Positions 25,250-34,429 of a stretch of DNA of 41,517 nt are shown here, piece after piece. A program made the position numbers and the translations under genes. The stretch's first letter is position 1. Each line of letters starts with the position of its first letter. Source of the DNA: Marinilabiliales bacterium (GTDB taxonomy: Bacteria > Bacteroidota > Bacteroidia > Bacteroidales > PUMT01); the NCBI GenBank assembly GCA_007695015.1, contig REEN01000039.1:1-41517 (forward strand), in the 5' to 3' direction. Below the pieces are notes generated by a model that was given only the letters and a program-made list of their open reading frames with translations, was not told the DNA's origin and did no database searches.

Positions 25250-25468
25250 ATGACCGAATATATACTCATACTGGCAACGTCCGTCGTTCTGATGGCCATG
25301 GTATTCGCAGGAATGTCCATAAGCATGCTGATCAGAAAGAACGGCAGGTTCCCTGTCATCTCAATTGGCCGGAACAACGAGATGAAAAAGCGTGGCATAA
25401 CCTGTGTGAAACATGATGAGATGTTGTGCCACGGAAACGGTAAGAACAGGGGCTCCTGCTGCTCTTAG
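25250..25468 (+). CDS. Small membrane protein, degenerate NqrM-like paralogue
   Basis: This 72-residue protein has one N-terminal membrane helix (about 4-28) and a short Cys-containing tail. It aligns without gaps over 60 residues with the 68-residue protein encoded at 25611-25817, sharing GRF (32-34) and RGITC (48-52). It keeps Cys52 and Cys60 but has Ile39 and Lys54 where the other has cysteines, and it ends in SCCS. The other copy resembles NqrM, the Na+-NQR maturation factor, so this one is a diverged relative whose role may have changed. A consensus promoter precedes it. Its place across from apbE, at the end of the nqr operon, supports a link to NQR assembly. Confidence 0.7.
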   Translation: MTEYILILATSVVLMAMVFAGMSISMLIRKNGRFPVISIGRNNEMKKRGITCVKHDEMLCHGNGKNRGSCCS

Positions 25469-25610
25469 GGCAGGAAACCGACATCCGCACAACAAAAGGT
25501 GAACCCTCCATAAGTCCGCGCCGGTCAAAATTAAACAATCTGCTCATTAAGCTGTTTAACTCCTGTAAGCCTTAATGGTAATCCTTATCAAATAACTATA
25601 CTTTAAACAC

Positions 25611-25817
25611 ATGCAAGAAATTATTGGATTAGTCCTCATATCTGCCATTCTGGTGGTTTTGGCGGTAGTGCTTATGTCTGTCAGGCTGCTTTTTGTTAAA
25701 GGAGGCCGGTTCTCGGGAGGCTCATGCAGAAGCACCCCTGAGCTGGAAGGCAGGGGCATAACATGCGGATGCGGCAGTGAAGAACCCTGTAGTAAGCCGT
25801 CTGATAACAAAACATGA
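25611..25817 (+). CDS. Small membrane protein resembling NqrM (DUF539), Na+-NQR maturation factor
   Basis: This 68-residue protein has one N-terminal helix (about 4-28), a basic/glycine turn, and a tail with Cys39 (SGGSC), Cys52, Cys54 (TCGC) and Cys60 (EEPC). NqrM proteins have the same size, topology and SGGSC...CxC...PC cysteine layout and are needed to assemble the iron centre between NqrD and NqrE. In Vibrio nqrM lies just after apbE; here it sits on the opposite strand, converging on apbE, 65 nt from that gene's end. I infer the same role. The preceding paralogue (25250-25468) is 142 nt upstream on the same strand. Small size and divergence keep this short of certain. Confidence 0.72.
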   Translation: MQEIIGLVLISAILVVLAVVLMSVRLLFVKGGRFSGGSCRSTPELEGRGITCGCGSEEPCSKPSDNKT

Positions 25818-25882
25818 CCCGGGCAGGCCATGTCAATTATGCCGGCCGGGCCACTTGTTCCCGGCAGGCCCCCTCACCTCCT

Positions 25883-26887
25883 TCACCTGCGCATCATGCC
25901 GGCTATGCCGTCGGTATATGCCACAGCGAAGACACCGTCAAGGTCATAGATAAAATAGGCTTCTATGTCGGGGTGTGAGGATGCAAAGTCCATACTCTCT
26001 TCAAGCCCCATCACCATGAAAGCTGTTGCATATGCATCTGCATCCATGCTCGTAGATGTTACAACCGTGGCGCTAAGGAGGCTATGTCTTGCCGGATAAC
26101 CAGTATGAGGATCTATTGTATGGGCATACCGCTGCCCGTCCTCTACATAGAACCGCCTGTAATTTCCTGAGGTTGCCAGCGATACTCCTGTGAGATGCAA
26201 AATTTCCTGGAGCTCCCGTGAAACGGCTGCAGGATCTTCAACAGGCTTGTCAATGCCTATACGCCAGAGCTGATTGTTTCTGTTGGTACCCTTTACACGT
26301 ATCTCTCCTCCCACCTCTATCATGTAATCGGTTATACCCCGGCTGTCCAGAAACTCCGCCACCACATCGACCGTATATCCCTTGGCAATTGCATTCATAT
26401 CCAGCACAACACCCGGGTGGTCCTTGACAATCATGCCGTCCTCATAGCGAACCTTCTGCCAGCCTACCAGGTTGAGCAAACTATCAATCAGTTGGGGTGT
26501 AATATTTTCTCCTTCGGTAAACCCGAACCCCCATGCGTTGACAAGGGGTCCGACAGTAATATCAAAGGCGCCTCCTGTCTTTTCGGAAATCAGGGCGGCC
26601 CTGTTGAAAACGGTCAAAAAATATTCATCCGGCCGGATATCGGCATCATTTCTGTTAATGGCCGATATAACCGATTGCGGATTGTAAATTGACATCGAAT
26701 AATCAATCTGCCTGAAAAGCTCCTTGATCTCATCATGGTAACACGTTGAATCGGGAGAGTTGTATGCGATCAGGTAGCTGGTTCCCTGGGTGAACCCGTC
26801 GAGATAGATAAACATCCTCTCCTGCCCTGCCTGGCAAGAGCTTAAAACCGTAATTGCAATTATAATATAAACGTACTTTTTCATCAT
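25883..26887 (-). CDS. apbE: FAD:protein FMN transferase (ApbE), lipoprotein
   Basis: This 334-residue lipoprotein has the lipobox LSSC near residue 18. The ApbE domain shows the early FTQGTSY stretch, DITVGPLVNAWGFG (about 100-113), DMNAIAKGYTVD, GGEIRVKG and HTIDPHTGYPA, the last with FAD/Mg-binding residues. ApbE moves FMN from FAD onto threonine of target proteins outside the cytoplasm; here the targets should be NqrC (Thr214) and NqrB (Thr216), encoded in the same operon. Its ATG overlaps the nqrF stop (ATGA), so translation is probably coupled. The first two codons are both ATG. Confidence 0.95.
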   Translation of the reverse strand: MMKKYVYIIIAITVLSSCQAGQERMFIYLDGFTQGTSYLIAYNSPDSTCYHDEIKELFRQIDYSMSIYNPQSVISAINRNDADIRPDEYFLTVFNRAALISEKTGGAFDITVGPLVNAWGFGFTEGENITPQLIDSLLNLVGWQKVRYEDGMIVKDHPGVVLDMNAIAKGYTVDVVAEFLDSRGITDYMIEVGGEIRVKGTNRNNQLWRIGIDKPVEDPAAVSRELQEILHLTGVSLATSGNYRRFYVEDGQRYAHTIDPHTGYPARHSLLSATVVTSTSMDADAYATAFMVMGLEESMDFASSHPDIEAYFIYDLDGVFAVAYTDGIAGMMRR

Positions 26888-28140
26888 CCCCCGAAATCAT
26901 CAAGGTCAACCATCTCATCGGGAACACCGAGGTCATATAGCATTTTCAGCACTGCGTCGTTCATCATCGGAGGGCCACAGAGGTAATATTCAATCTCATC
27001 GGGATCCTCATGCTTGCTCAGGTAGTTGTCGTACACTATTTGGTGAATGAAGCCGGTAAAACCATCCCATTTATCCTCGGGCTTGGGTTCGGACAGTGCT
27101 ATATGAAAATTAAAGTTCGGGAATTCCTTCTCTATTTTCCTGAACTCCTCCTCATAAAACACCTCCCTGAGCGAACGGGCCCCATACCAGTATGATACCT
27201 TACGTCCCGTCTTCACGGTATGGAACAGGTGGAATATGTGTGAACGCAGAGGTGCCATGCCTGCACCACCGCCAATATAAACCATCTCATTATCAGACTC
27301 CTTGATAAAGAAATCGCCATAAGGTCCGGAAATATTAACCTTATCGCCGGGCTTCCTTGAGAATATAAAAGATGAACAAACTCCGGGATTCACATTCATA
27401 AATGCACCCTTTGCCCTGTCCCACGGAGGTGTTGCTATACGGATATTAAGCATGATGATGTTACCCTCTGCCGGATGATTGGCCATTGAATATGCACGGT
27501 AGGTAGGTTCGGGGTTTTTCATTTTGAGGTCCCACATTTTGAACTGGTCCCATTCGTCACGAAACTCTTCCTCCACCTCAATATCGCTGAAGTCCACCTC
27601 GACTTTGGGCACATCAATCTGAATATAACCTCCTGAATTAAAATCGAGCTGCTCACCTTCCGGAAGCTTAACAACAAACTCCTTAATAAATGTCGCAACA
27701 TTCCTGTTGCTGACAACCTCGCATTCCCACTTTTTGATACCAAGCACCTCCTTGGGTACCCTGAGCTGCATATCCTCCCTTATCTTGACCTGGCAGCCAA
27801 GCCTCCACTTCTCGTTCTGCTCACGGCGTGTGAAGAAATCCTTTTCGGTGGGCAGTATGGAACCGCCACCCTCTACAACCTGGCACTTGCACATCCCACA
27901 GGTGCCGCCCCCGGCACAGGCAGAAGGGAGATAGATCCCGCTCCCTGACAAGGTTGAAAGTACTGTCGCCCCGGGCTCGACTGTCAGTTCCTTCTCATCG
28001 TTTATGGTAAGCTTTACCTCACCCGATGGCGTAAGCTTTGATTTTGCAAAAAGGAGGACAGATACAAGTGTCAGGATAACGGCAAAAAATACGGCTATAC
28101 TGATTACAATGACCAACCCCGGCGATGCTGTTAATATCAT
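26884..28140 (-). CDS. nqrF: Na+-NQR subunit F, NADH-oxidising flavoprotein
   Basis: This 418-residue subunit takes electrons from NADH and feeds the Na+ pump. It has an N-terminal membrane anchor (about 8-32), then a plant-type 2Fe-2S ferredoxin domain with Cys75, Cys81, Cys84 and Cys116, then a ferredoxin-reductase FAD/NADH module. RAYSMAN marks the FAD site and IGGGAGMAPLRSH the NAD site, and YYLCGPPMMNDAV follows near the C-terminus. The length is close to the usual 405-410. It lies 36 nt after nqrE and overlaps apbE by 4 nt. Confidence 0.97.
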   Translation of the reverse strand: MILTASPGLVIVISIAVFFAVILTLVSVLLFAKSKLTPSGEVKLTINDEKELTVEPGATVLSTLSGSGIYLPSACAGGGTCGMCKCQVVEGGGSILPTEKDFFTRREQNEKWRLGCQVKIREDMQLRVPKEVLGIKKWECEVVSNRNVATFIKEFVVKLPEGEQLDFNSGGYIQIDVPKVEVDFSDIEVEEEFRDEWDQFKMWDLKMKNPEPTYRAYSMANHPAEGNIIMLNIRIATPPWDRAKGAFMNVNPGVCSSFIFSRKPGDKVNISGPYGDFFIKESDNEMVYIGGGAGMAPLRSHIFHLFHTVKTGRKVSYWYGARSLREVFYEEEFRKIEKEFPNFNFHIALSEPKPEDKWDGFTGFIHQIVYDNYLSKHEDPDEIEYYLCGPPMMNDAVLKMLYDLGVPDEMVDLDDFGG

Positions 28141-28176
28141 TTTGGTTTAATTTTTTGTTGTATTTGCAGGCCGTCC

Positions 28177-28794
28177 TTAAAGCTTTATACCCATAAAACT
28201 CATAAAAGCTATCCCCATAAGACCTGTTACAATAAATGTGATACCAAGTCCCCGCAGCGGACCGGGAACATTTGAATACCTTATCTTCTCACGTATCGCT
28301 GCTATACCCACAATGGCAAGGTAGAAGCCAACCCCCGAACCAAGTCCGAATGCTGAAGCTTCGGCAATATTGGCATACTCCCGCTCCTGCATAAAGAGGG
28401 ACCCCCCAAGAATGGCACAGTTAACAGCAATAAGCGGAAGAAATATACCAAGGGAGGAGTACAGCGCCGGCGCAAACTTTTCAACCATCATCTCCACAAG
28501 CTGAACCATAGATGCAATAACAGCAATGAACATTATAAAACTGAGAAAGCTCAGATCCACATTGGCGAAGCCGGCACCAAGCCAGGCCAGGGCCCCGGAG
28601 CTGAGAAAATAGTTCTCGATAAGATAATTCACAGGTACTGTAATTCCAAGCACAAAGATCACCGCTATACCAAGGCCGTTAGCCGTGCTCACTGTCCGCG
28701 ACACCGCGAGGTATGAACACATGCCAAGGAAATAGGCAAAAACCATGTTATCGATAAATACAGACCTGACAAATATATTGACCAATCCTTCCAT
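28177..28794 (-). CDS. nqrE: Na+-NQR subunit E
   Basis: This integral membrane subunit of about 205 residues has six hydrophobic segments. [10 protein letters not shown] near the N-terminus and AVNCAILGG in the middle hold the cysteines that, with those of NqrD, bind the buried iron centre. The ATG at 28794 gives the family start [14 protein letters not shown] longer reading from a TTG at 28821 would overlap nqrD and is less likely. It lies 13 nt after the nqrD stop. Confidence 0.96.
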   Translation of the reverse strand: MEGLVNIFVRSVFIDNMVFAYFLGMCSYLAVSRTVSTANGLGIAVIFVLGITVPVNYLIENYFLSSGALAWLGAGFANVDLSFLSFIMFIAVIASMVQLVEMMVEKFAPALYSSLGIFLPLIAVNCAILGGSLFMQEREYANIAEASAFGLGSGVGFYLAIVGIAAIREKIRYSNVPGPLRGLGITFIVTGLMGIAFMSFMGIKL

Positions 28795-28807
28795 GATTAT
28801 GGTTTTA

Positions 28808-29461
28808 TTATTTTGATTCAATCAGCTTCCTGTTCCTTGACCTTTGGACCCAGATGATGATACCGACAGTTATAAGGGCCATAGGGGGAAGAATCATAAA
28901 GCCGTTATTCTCATATCCTATGGTGTAGAGTCCGAGCTTTTCCATTACGGGATAGTCCCATACAGTGCCAGATCCCAGAAGCTCCCTGAAAAAAGCAACA
29001 ACTATAAGTATCCAGCCATAGCCGGCCGCATTGCCCACCCCGTCAAGGAACGAGGGCCACACCCTGTTACCCAGTGCAAAAGCCTCAAGCCGGCCCATTA
29101 TGATGCAGTTGGTAATTATGAGGCCGACAAATACCGACAGCTGCCGGCTTACATCATACAGAAATGCTTTTAGTACCTGGTCGACCAGGATAACAAGCGA
29201 GGCAATAACAACAAGCTGCACTATTATCCTTATTCTCTGCGGTATAGTCCTGCGAAGCACAGAAATGATCACATTTGCAGCGCCCATTACCGCAACAACT
29301 GCTACAGCAAGCACTACAGCAGGTTCCAGTTTGACCGTAACCGCAAGAGCCGAGCAGATGCCAAGAACCTGCACCGTGATCGGGTTCTCATCATTAAGCG
29401 GTGTAGTTAAAAGTTTAACATTCTTTGCCGAAAACAACGGCTCTTTATCCATACTGCTCAT
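28808..29461 (-). CDS. nqrD: Na+-NQR subunit D
   Basis: This 217-residue membrane subunit is paralogous to Nqr[11 protein letters not shown] and [14 protein letters not shown] carry the two conserved iron-ligand cysteines, and [10 protein letters not shown] is typical of the NqrD/RnfE family. NqrE next door and an NqrC-type upstream gene favour NQR over Rnf. Its ATG overlaps the nqrC stop (ATGA), so translation is probably coupled. Confidence 0.96.
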   Translation of the reverse strand: MSSMDKEPLFSAKNVKLLTTPLNDENPITVQVLGICSALAVTVKLEPAVVLAVAVVAVMGAANVIISVLRRTIPQRIRIIVQLVVIASLVILVDQVLKAFLYDVSRQLSVFVGLIITNCIIMGRLEAFALGNRVWPSFLDGVGNAAGYGWILIVVAFFRELLGSGTVWDYPVMEKLGLYTIGYENNGFMILPPMALITVGIIIWVQRSRNRKLIESK

Positions 29462-30189
29462 ATCTCGCTGTTTTTCTGGTTCCTGAAATATGTCCTGTAG
29501 CTGCCAAGAACATCATAGAGCATCTCCTCAACACCCTGGCTGGTAATTGTACCTCCCGAAATACCATCCACATTATGATCTCCCGGGGGAACAGCTCCTG
29601 GCTTATTAATTCTGATTGAGACAAATTCACCGGTCTCGTCAAAAAGCTTCTTGCCCTTGAACTGGCTCTCAAACCTGGGAGTATTTATCTCTGCGCCCAG
29701 TCCGGGAGTCTCACTGTCATGGTCAAAAATCACCCCGAATATGGTATTCATATCACCCATAAGCGCAACATAGCCATATACCGGGCCCCACAAGCCCCTG
29801 CCGTGAACAGGAAATATATAATACTCACTTCCATCATCATCCTGTGCAACGAAAACCGGCAGATTACGTTCTTCAAGGGGTTTGCGCATCTCTTCCCGCA
29901 TATTGACCCCGAATGCATCAATATCATCCCTCCTCTCGCCAAGATGACTTATCACATAGCTGTCAACTATGTACCTGTCATACTCCTCTTCCACATAAGA
30001 GTTCCGGTCGCGCACTTCTTGTGCCTGCTCCGCTTTCTCAACACTCCTCAGAATATCAAGCTTTTTGGCTATCTCAATGTTTAGCTCCTGGTAAGGCCTC
30101 AGAACCGTTGCAACTACAGAAAGAACGGCTGCAACAATTACCACCATCGCCGAGGAGTATAGAAAAATATATGTATTACCCTGCTTCAT
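29458..30189 (-). CDS. nqrC: Na+-NQR subunit C, FMN-bearing
   Basis: This 243-residue subunit has one N-terminal membrane helix (about 10-30) and a large periplasmic FMN-binding domain. FMN should be attached by ApbE to Thr214 in DGISGGTITS. The motif has Gly where SGAT-type sites often have Ala. ETPGLGAEI, another conserved region, is present. It starts 13 nt after the nqrB stop and overlaps nqrD by 4 nt. Confidence 0.96.
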   Translation of the reverse strand: MKQGNTYIFLYSSAMVVIVAAVLSVVATVLRPYQELNIEIAKKLDILRSVEKAEQAQEVRDRNSYVEEEYDRYIVDSYVISHLGERRDDIDAFGVNMREEMRKPLEERNLPVFVAQDDDGSEYYIFPVHGRGLWGPVYGYVALMGDMNTIFGVIFDHDSETPGLGAEINTPRFESQFKGKKLFDETGEFVSIRINKPGAVPPGDHNVDGISGGTITSQGVEEMLYDVLGSYRTYFRNQKNSEI

Positions 30190-30202
30190 CGATCATTCGG
30201 TT

Positions 30203-31372
30203 TTAATTATTTGCATCTGCTGCTGCAGCCCTTCTGAGCCTTCGCCTGATATTGGCCTGCATTACATTATGGTCAATCAGGGGTGCAAAAACGTTCATAA
30301 ACAGAATGGCCAGCATCATTCCCTCGGGATAGGCCGGATTGAGCACTCTTATAAGGATCGCCAGGAACCCTACAAGGAACCCATATATGTACTTTCCTGT
30401 TTCCGTCTGTGATGCCGTGACCGGGTCTGTAGCCATATATACCGCTCCAAATGCAAATCCTCCCATTATCAGCTGCTCCCAGGCCGGTATTTCCATGAAA
30501 GGATTTACGGCAAAAAGATTCAGTATAAATCCCATAACCAGACCCCCTGTAAATACCGACGCCATGATCTTAATGCTTCCGACACCGGTAAACCACAATA
30601 TCAGGGCCCCTATCAAAATAGCAAGAGTCGATGTCTCCCCTATCGATCCGGGTATGGTTCCCAAAAACATCGCCAGGGATGAAGGTATAGCCTCTGCATT
30701 TCCAAGCGTGGCATTTGCAAGGGGAGTGGCCCCGGAGAAACCGTCCACGATCCCTTCACCTTTAAGAAGGCCGCTTATCCAGACAAAATCTCCCGACATA
30801 TAGGTAGGGTATGCAAAGAATAAAAATGCCCTGGCTGTAAGCGCCGGGTTGAGTATGTTCATGCCGGTGCCTCCAAAAGCCTCCTTGCCGATTATGACTG
30901 CAAATATTGTAGCAAGAGATACCATCCACAGGGGAACATCCACGGGAACAATAAGCGGTATAAGCATTCCGGTTACAAGGAACCCTTCATTGACTTCATG
31001 GTCCCTTATCTGGGCAAATGCAAACTCCACTGCAAGACCACTTGCATATGAAACAATTACGATGGGTAATACCCTTACCAGTCCGTGCAGAAATTCATCC
31101 CAGAAACCGGCTTCGGTGCCGGTGGCAATAAAATGCTGGTATCCCACATTCCACATTCCAAACAGAAGTGCAGGCAGCATGGCAACAACAACGATTATCA
31201 TTGTTCTCTTCATATCTATGCTGTCACGAATGTGCGCCCCCTTTGATGTCACCTTGTCAGGTACAAAGAGGAACGTTTCAAAGGCATCAAAAGTGGAATG
31301 AAGCATTTCAAAACGCCCGCCCTTCTGGAAATGAGGCTTAATCTTGTCAATCTGTTTCCTGAGTAACTTCAC
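30203..31372 (-). CDS. nqrB: Na+-NQR subunit B, membrane FMN subunit
   Basis: This 389-residue multi-pass membrane subunit carries part of the Na+ channel, riboflavin and a covalent FMN. The FMN site is DGFSGATPL with Thr216, and the conserved NEGFLVTGMLIPL and NILNPALTARAF stretches are present. The start appears to be a GTG at 31372, giving VKLLRKQ with an initiator Met; it fits the family N-terminus with its KPHFQKGGR block. It is separated from nqrA by 56 nt and followed by nqrC after 13 nt. Confidence 0.96.
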   Translation of the reverse strand: MKLLRKQIDKIKPHFQKGGRFEMLHSTFDAFETFLFVPDKVTSKGAHIRDSIDMKRTMIIVVVAMLPALLFGMWNVGYQHFIATGTEAGFWDEFLHGLVRVLPIVIVSYASGLAVEFAFAQIRDHEVNEGFLVTGMLIPLIVPVDVPLWMVSLATIFAVIIGKEAFGGTGMNILNPALTARAFLFFAYPTYMSGDFVWISGLLKGEGIVDGFSGATPLANATLGNAEAIPSSLAMFLGTIPGSIGETSTLAILIGALILWFTGVGSIKIMASVFTGGLVMGFILNLFAVNPFMEIPAWEQLIMGGFAFGAVYMATDPVTASQTETGKYIYGFLVGFLAILIRVLNPAYPEGMMLAILFMNVFAPLIDHNVMQANIRRRLRRAAAADANN

Positions 31373-31428
31373 TTGCAGTCTGGTTTGTTTGTTTTATCCA
31401 AAATATCTTTGCCTAAACAGTGAGCCGC

Positions 31429-32781
31429 TTAGCTGGTCTCCTTTATCATAAGCTCTATCCCCCGGCGCAAAAGCGTCTGTACCTCGATCTTTGAGGTGCA
31501 GACATATTCACAGAGGGCAAGGTCCTCCTCCACCAACTCATAGATGCCAAGATTCTCCATCTTGTCAATATCCTCTACCATGATCGCCTTTACAAGTTGC
31601 TGTGGAATAATATCCATGGGCAGCACTTTTTCATACTCACCGGTAATCACATATGCACGCTCACCCCCGTTATAGTTGGTGTCATGCCTGTATTTCCTGC
31701 CAGGCATAAGCCATGAAAAGAATGTGCGCGAGGAACTGAAACGGTCAAAACCCGGTTCAGCCCAGCCCATGAACCTGTAGTGGTTACCCTCCGGTATAAC
31801 TGTTACCTGTGAATCGTAAAAGCCGATGAACCCGTCTGACGGGATTCTTGATCCGGTCAGGACGTTTCCGCTAATAAAACGGTTATTACCTTCAATTAAG
31901 TTGTCACGAACAAGAATATCAACAGATGCTCCCATCACAGACCGGAAATACCGGGGCTTCACAACCTCTGAACCGGTTAGTGCCACAATGCGGGAAAAAT
32001 CAACAATACCGTTCATGAAGAGCCTTCCCAGAACAAGCACATCCTGCGGATTTATATACCATACCCTGCCGTTTTTATGAACCGGATCAAGGTGATGAAT
32101 ATGTACACCAACATTACCTGATGGATGCGGCCCGGAAAAATAGTTCACCTCCAGGCCGTCTATACCGGCAAACACATCCGATGGAGGGTAATCTGCATTG
32201 AGGCTTAGATAAACCTTCCCTTCAGTAAGCTTCTTGATTACATCTATTCCCTTCCGGAATTCATTTCCGCTGTCCTGCATCACAAAATCATAATCAGGTG
32301 CAAGGGGTGCCGTATCAAACCCTGAAATAAATATCGAACGGGGTCTATCTCCCGGTCTGGGGATAATTCCGTAAGGCCTCTGCCGGAACATCGGCCACAG
32401 GCCACTCTTTAAAAGTAGTTTGGTAATAGCATCACGATCAAGCGAAGCGGGGTCTGCCTTCTCAAATTCCTCGTGATCCATTGAACCGCTGTGTTTGATA
32501 ACAACCTCCAGAATTTTGCGTCGCTCCCCACGGTTTACGGCAACAACGCGTCCGCTTACCGGAGATGTGAACATCACATCGGGATTGTACTTGTCAAAAA
32601 ACAAAGGTGTACCTGCCTTAACTTCATCATCCGGTTTCACCAGCATCTTGGGCCTGATCCCCGGAAAATCACCAGGCTTGACTGCAAACTTGTCCGGCAG
32701 CCCCGGATTGACAAGAACCTTTTCAGCTTTGCCCTTGAGAGGAATATTCAGACCTTTTCTTAACCTGATTACCTTCGACAT
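31429..32781 (-). CDS. nqrA: Na+-NQR subunit A
   Basis: This 450-residue peripheral subunit has no membrane segment. It begins MSKVIRLRKGLNIPLKGKAEK, as NqrA proteins do, and carries the biotinyl/lipoyl-like fold region (VKPDDEVKAGTPLFFDK), the FISGFDTAPLAPDYDF block and the C-terminal region ending CEYVCTSKIEVQTLLRRG. It is first in the operon. The ATG at 32781 is chosen over a TTG at 32805. The gene is transcribed divergently from the T9SS plug gene. Confidence 0.95.
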   Translation of the reverse strand: MSKVIRLRKGLNIPLKGKAEKVLVNPGLPDKFAVKPGDFPGIRPKMLVKPDDEVKAGTPLFFDKYNPDVMFTSPVSGRVVAVNRGERRKILEVVIKHSGSMDHEEFEKADPASLDRDAITKLLLKSGLWPMFRQRPYGIIPRPGDRPRSIFISGFDTAPLAPDYDFVMQDSGNEFRKGIDVIKKLTEGKVYLSLNADYPPSDVFAGIDGLEVNYFSGPHPSGNVGVHIHHLDPVHKNGRVWYINPQDVLVLGRLFMNGIVDFSRIVALTGSEVVKPRYFRSVMGASVDILVRDNLIEGNNRFISGNVLTGSRIPSDGFIGFYDSQVTVIPEGNHYRFMGWAEPGFDRFSSSRTFFSWLMPGRKYRHDTNYNGGERAYVITGEYEKVLPMDIIPQQLVKAIMVEDIDKMENLGIYELVEEDLALCEYVCTSKIEVQTLLRRGIELMIKETS

Positions 32782-32812
32782 CTTATTCTGTTGATTGTTC
32801 TTCAAAATGGAA

Positions 32813-32820
32813 CAAATTTA
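32813..32820 (-). promoter_or_regulatory. Possible -7 box (TAAATTTG) of the nqr operon
   Basis: TAAATTTG on the minus strand fits TAnnTTTG and would start the transcript about 27 nt before the nqrA ATG. A TTTG occurs only 11 nt upstream instead of 19-21, so the -33 element is not convincing. The same box and leader length occur before the E1 fusion gene. Confidence 0.45.
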
Positions 32821-33027
32821 GTTATTTTGCACAAACCATATCCCGGAATCATGGATTATTTATGCTCATTCCGTTCAACGGTTGCCGCTCATAACAATTT
32901 CAGGAAACAGGAAATGCATTATTGTAAATTTGATCCGGTTTTAAACCGCTCCCAAAACCGGTTGTTAATACTTTCACAATTAACGGGTGCAAAAAACGTT
33001 TACAAATTACCAAAATAACAAGATGCA

Positions 33028-34323
33028 ATGAAAAATGTTCAGCCTGTCAGCAACCTTTTTTCAGGTCTTACTGCTTCTATTATTATAATCTCGTCATCAC
33101 TGCACGCTTATGCTTCTGGTGACAGGTTCTACGAAGATCTGGTCTATAATGAGAATATCAGGACCGTCCGGATGCATGTAAGCGGCTGGGAAATGTCTTA
33201 CCCGGTAATAAGATTGGGCAGCAACGAAAGACTGCACTTCAGCTTTGACGACCTTGACGGCGACGTGAAAAGTTACCAGTACAGGATCATTCACTGCAAT
33301 GCGGACTGGACGCCTTCTACACTTTTTCCGTCAGATTACATGGACGGCTTTTTCGAAAACAACCTGGACAATTTCCGTTACTCCTTCAATACATTCGTAC
33401 GATATACCCATTACTCGCTCGAAATACCCAATCATGATGTAAGCCTGAGGATCCCGGGCAACTATGTGATTAAGGTTTACAAAGATTTTGACGAATCCAG
33501 GACAGTACTGACAAGGAGGTTTATGGTAAGCCAGCCGCAGGTGGACATTGCTGCACGGGTTCACAGGCCGCATATGACACGTTACTATGACACGGGTCAG
33601 CAGGTCACTTTCTCAGTTCGTCACCCGGAACTCAGGATTACTGATCCCAGAACGGAACTGTTTGTGACGGTCATGCAGAACGGCAGGCAGGACAATATGA
33701 CCGGTCCCCTTCAGCCAATGTACGTAAGGGACAGGGAGATCGTCTATGAGCACGAAGAAGAGCTGGTGTTCCCGGCAGGTAACGAATACCGTAACTTTGA
33801 CACCAAAAGCACAAGGTACCTGACTGAATTCATAAGAAGTGTGGAATTCTCCGGGGGAATAAACCATGTTGAACTTCACCCTTCACCATCCCGCCAGTAC
33901 GGGAGATATTTTGCCCATCACGATATCAACGGGCGGTTCCTTATACGAAACGAGGAAGGAAGGTCTCCCTCATATGATGCCGATTACCTGATGGTATGGT
34001 TCACCCTTCCGTGGGAAACACCCTTTGACAATGGCAATGTATATGTGCTTGGTGCACTGAGCGACTGGAACTTCTATCCATGGAACAGAATGCAATACAA
34101 TTTCGATACCCGTGCCTACGAACTTGGCATGTTGCTGAAACAGGGCTACTACAATTACAAGTTCGTGTTCAGGGAATATGGACCCGGCACCGCCGATGCC
34201 ACCCTGTTTGAGGGTAACTTTTTTGAAACCGAAAACGACTACCTGATCATGGTTTACCACCGTCCCCCAGGCAGCCGCTATGACCGCCTGGTGGGGACAA
34301 TGCAGATCAACTCCAGGAACTGA
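33028..34323 (+). CDS. Type IX secretion system plug protein (DUF5103)
   Basis: This 431-residue protein has a signal peptide (about 1-30) and matches the DUF5103 family, renamed T9SS plug after the Flavobacterium johnsoniae protein that closes the periplasmic face of the SprA translocon. Typical stretches are YQYRIIHCNADWTPS (about 87-101), FENNLDNFRYSFNTF and the C-terminal Ig/E-set-like VYVLGALSDWNFYPWNRM. It should act in the periplasm or at the outer membrane. No other T9SS component is in the window, as these genes are usually scattered. It is divergent from nqrA. A weak hairpin (TCACC/GGTGA, 34337-34353) lies beyond the stop. Confidence 0.88.
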   Translation: MKNVQPVSNLFSGLTASIIIISSSLHAYASGDRFYEDLVYNENIRTVRMHVSGWEMSYPVIRLGSNERLHFSFDDLDGDVKSYQYRIIHCNADWTPSTLFPSDYMDGFFENNLDNFRYSFNTFVRYTHYSLEIPNHDVSLRIPGNYVIKVYKDFDESRTVLTRRFMVSQPQVDIAARVHRPHMTRYYDTGQQVTFSVRHPELRITDPRTELFVTVMQNGRQDNMTGPLQPMYVRDREIVYEHEEELVFPAGNEYRNFDTKSTRYLTEFIRSVEFSGGINHVELHPSPSRQYGRYFAHHDINGRFLIRNEEGRSPSYDADYLMVWFTLPWETPFDNGNVYVLGALSDWNFYPWNRMQYNFDTRAYELGMLLKQGYYNYKFVFREYGPGTADATLFEGNFFETENDYLIMVYHRPPGSRYDRLVGTMQINSRN

Positions 34324-34429
34324 CGGCACAGATACCTCACCTTACTTCGGTGACCCTTATGGTTGTTTTTCCTGCAGTTGACTCATGTTTTATGAATGCA
34401 GCCGGCTAAGAAGGGGAGCCCAATTATCG

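Noticed and set aside
34337-34353. TCACC/GGTGA hairpin after the T9SS plug gene as a terminator.
   Set aside because: The stem is only 5 bp and the T tract begins 12 nt later; too weak to list.
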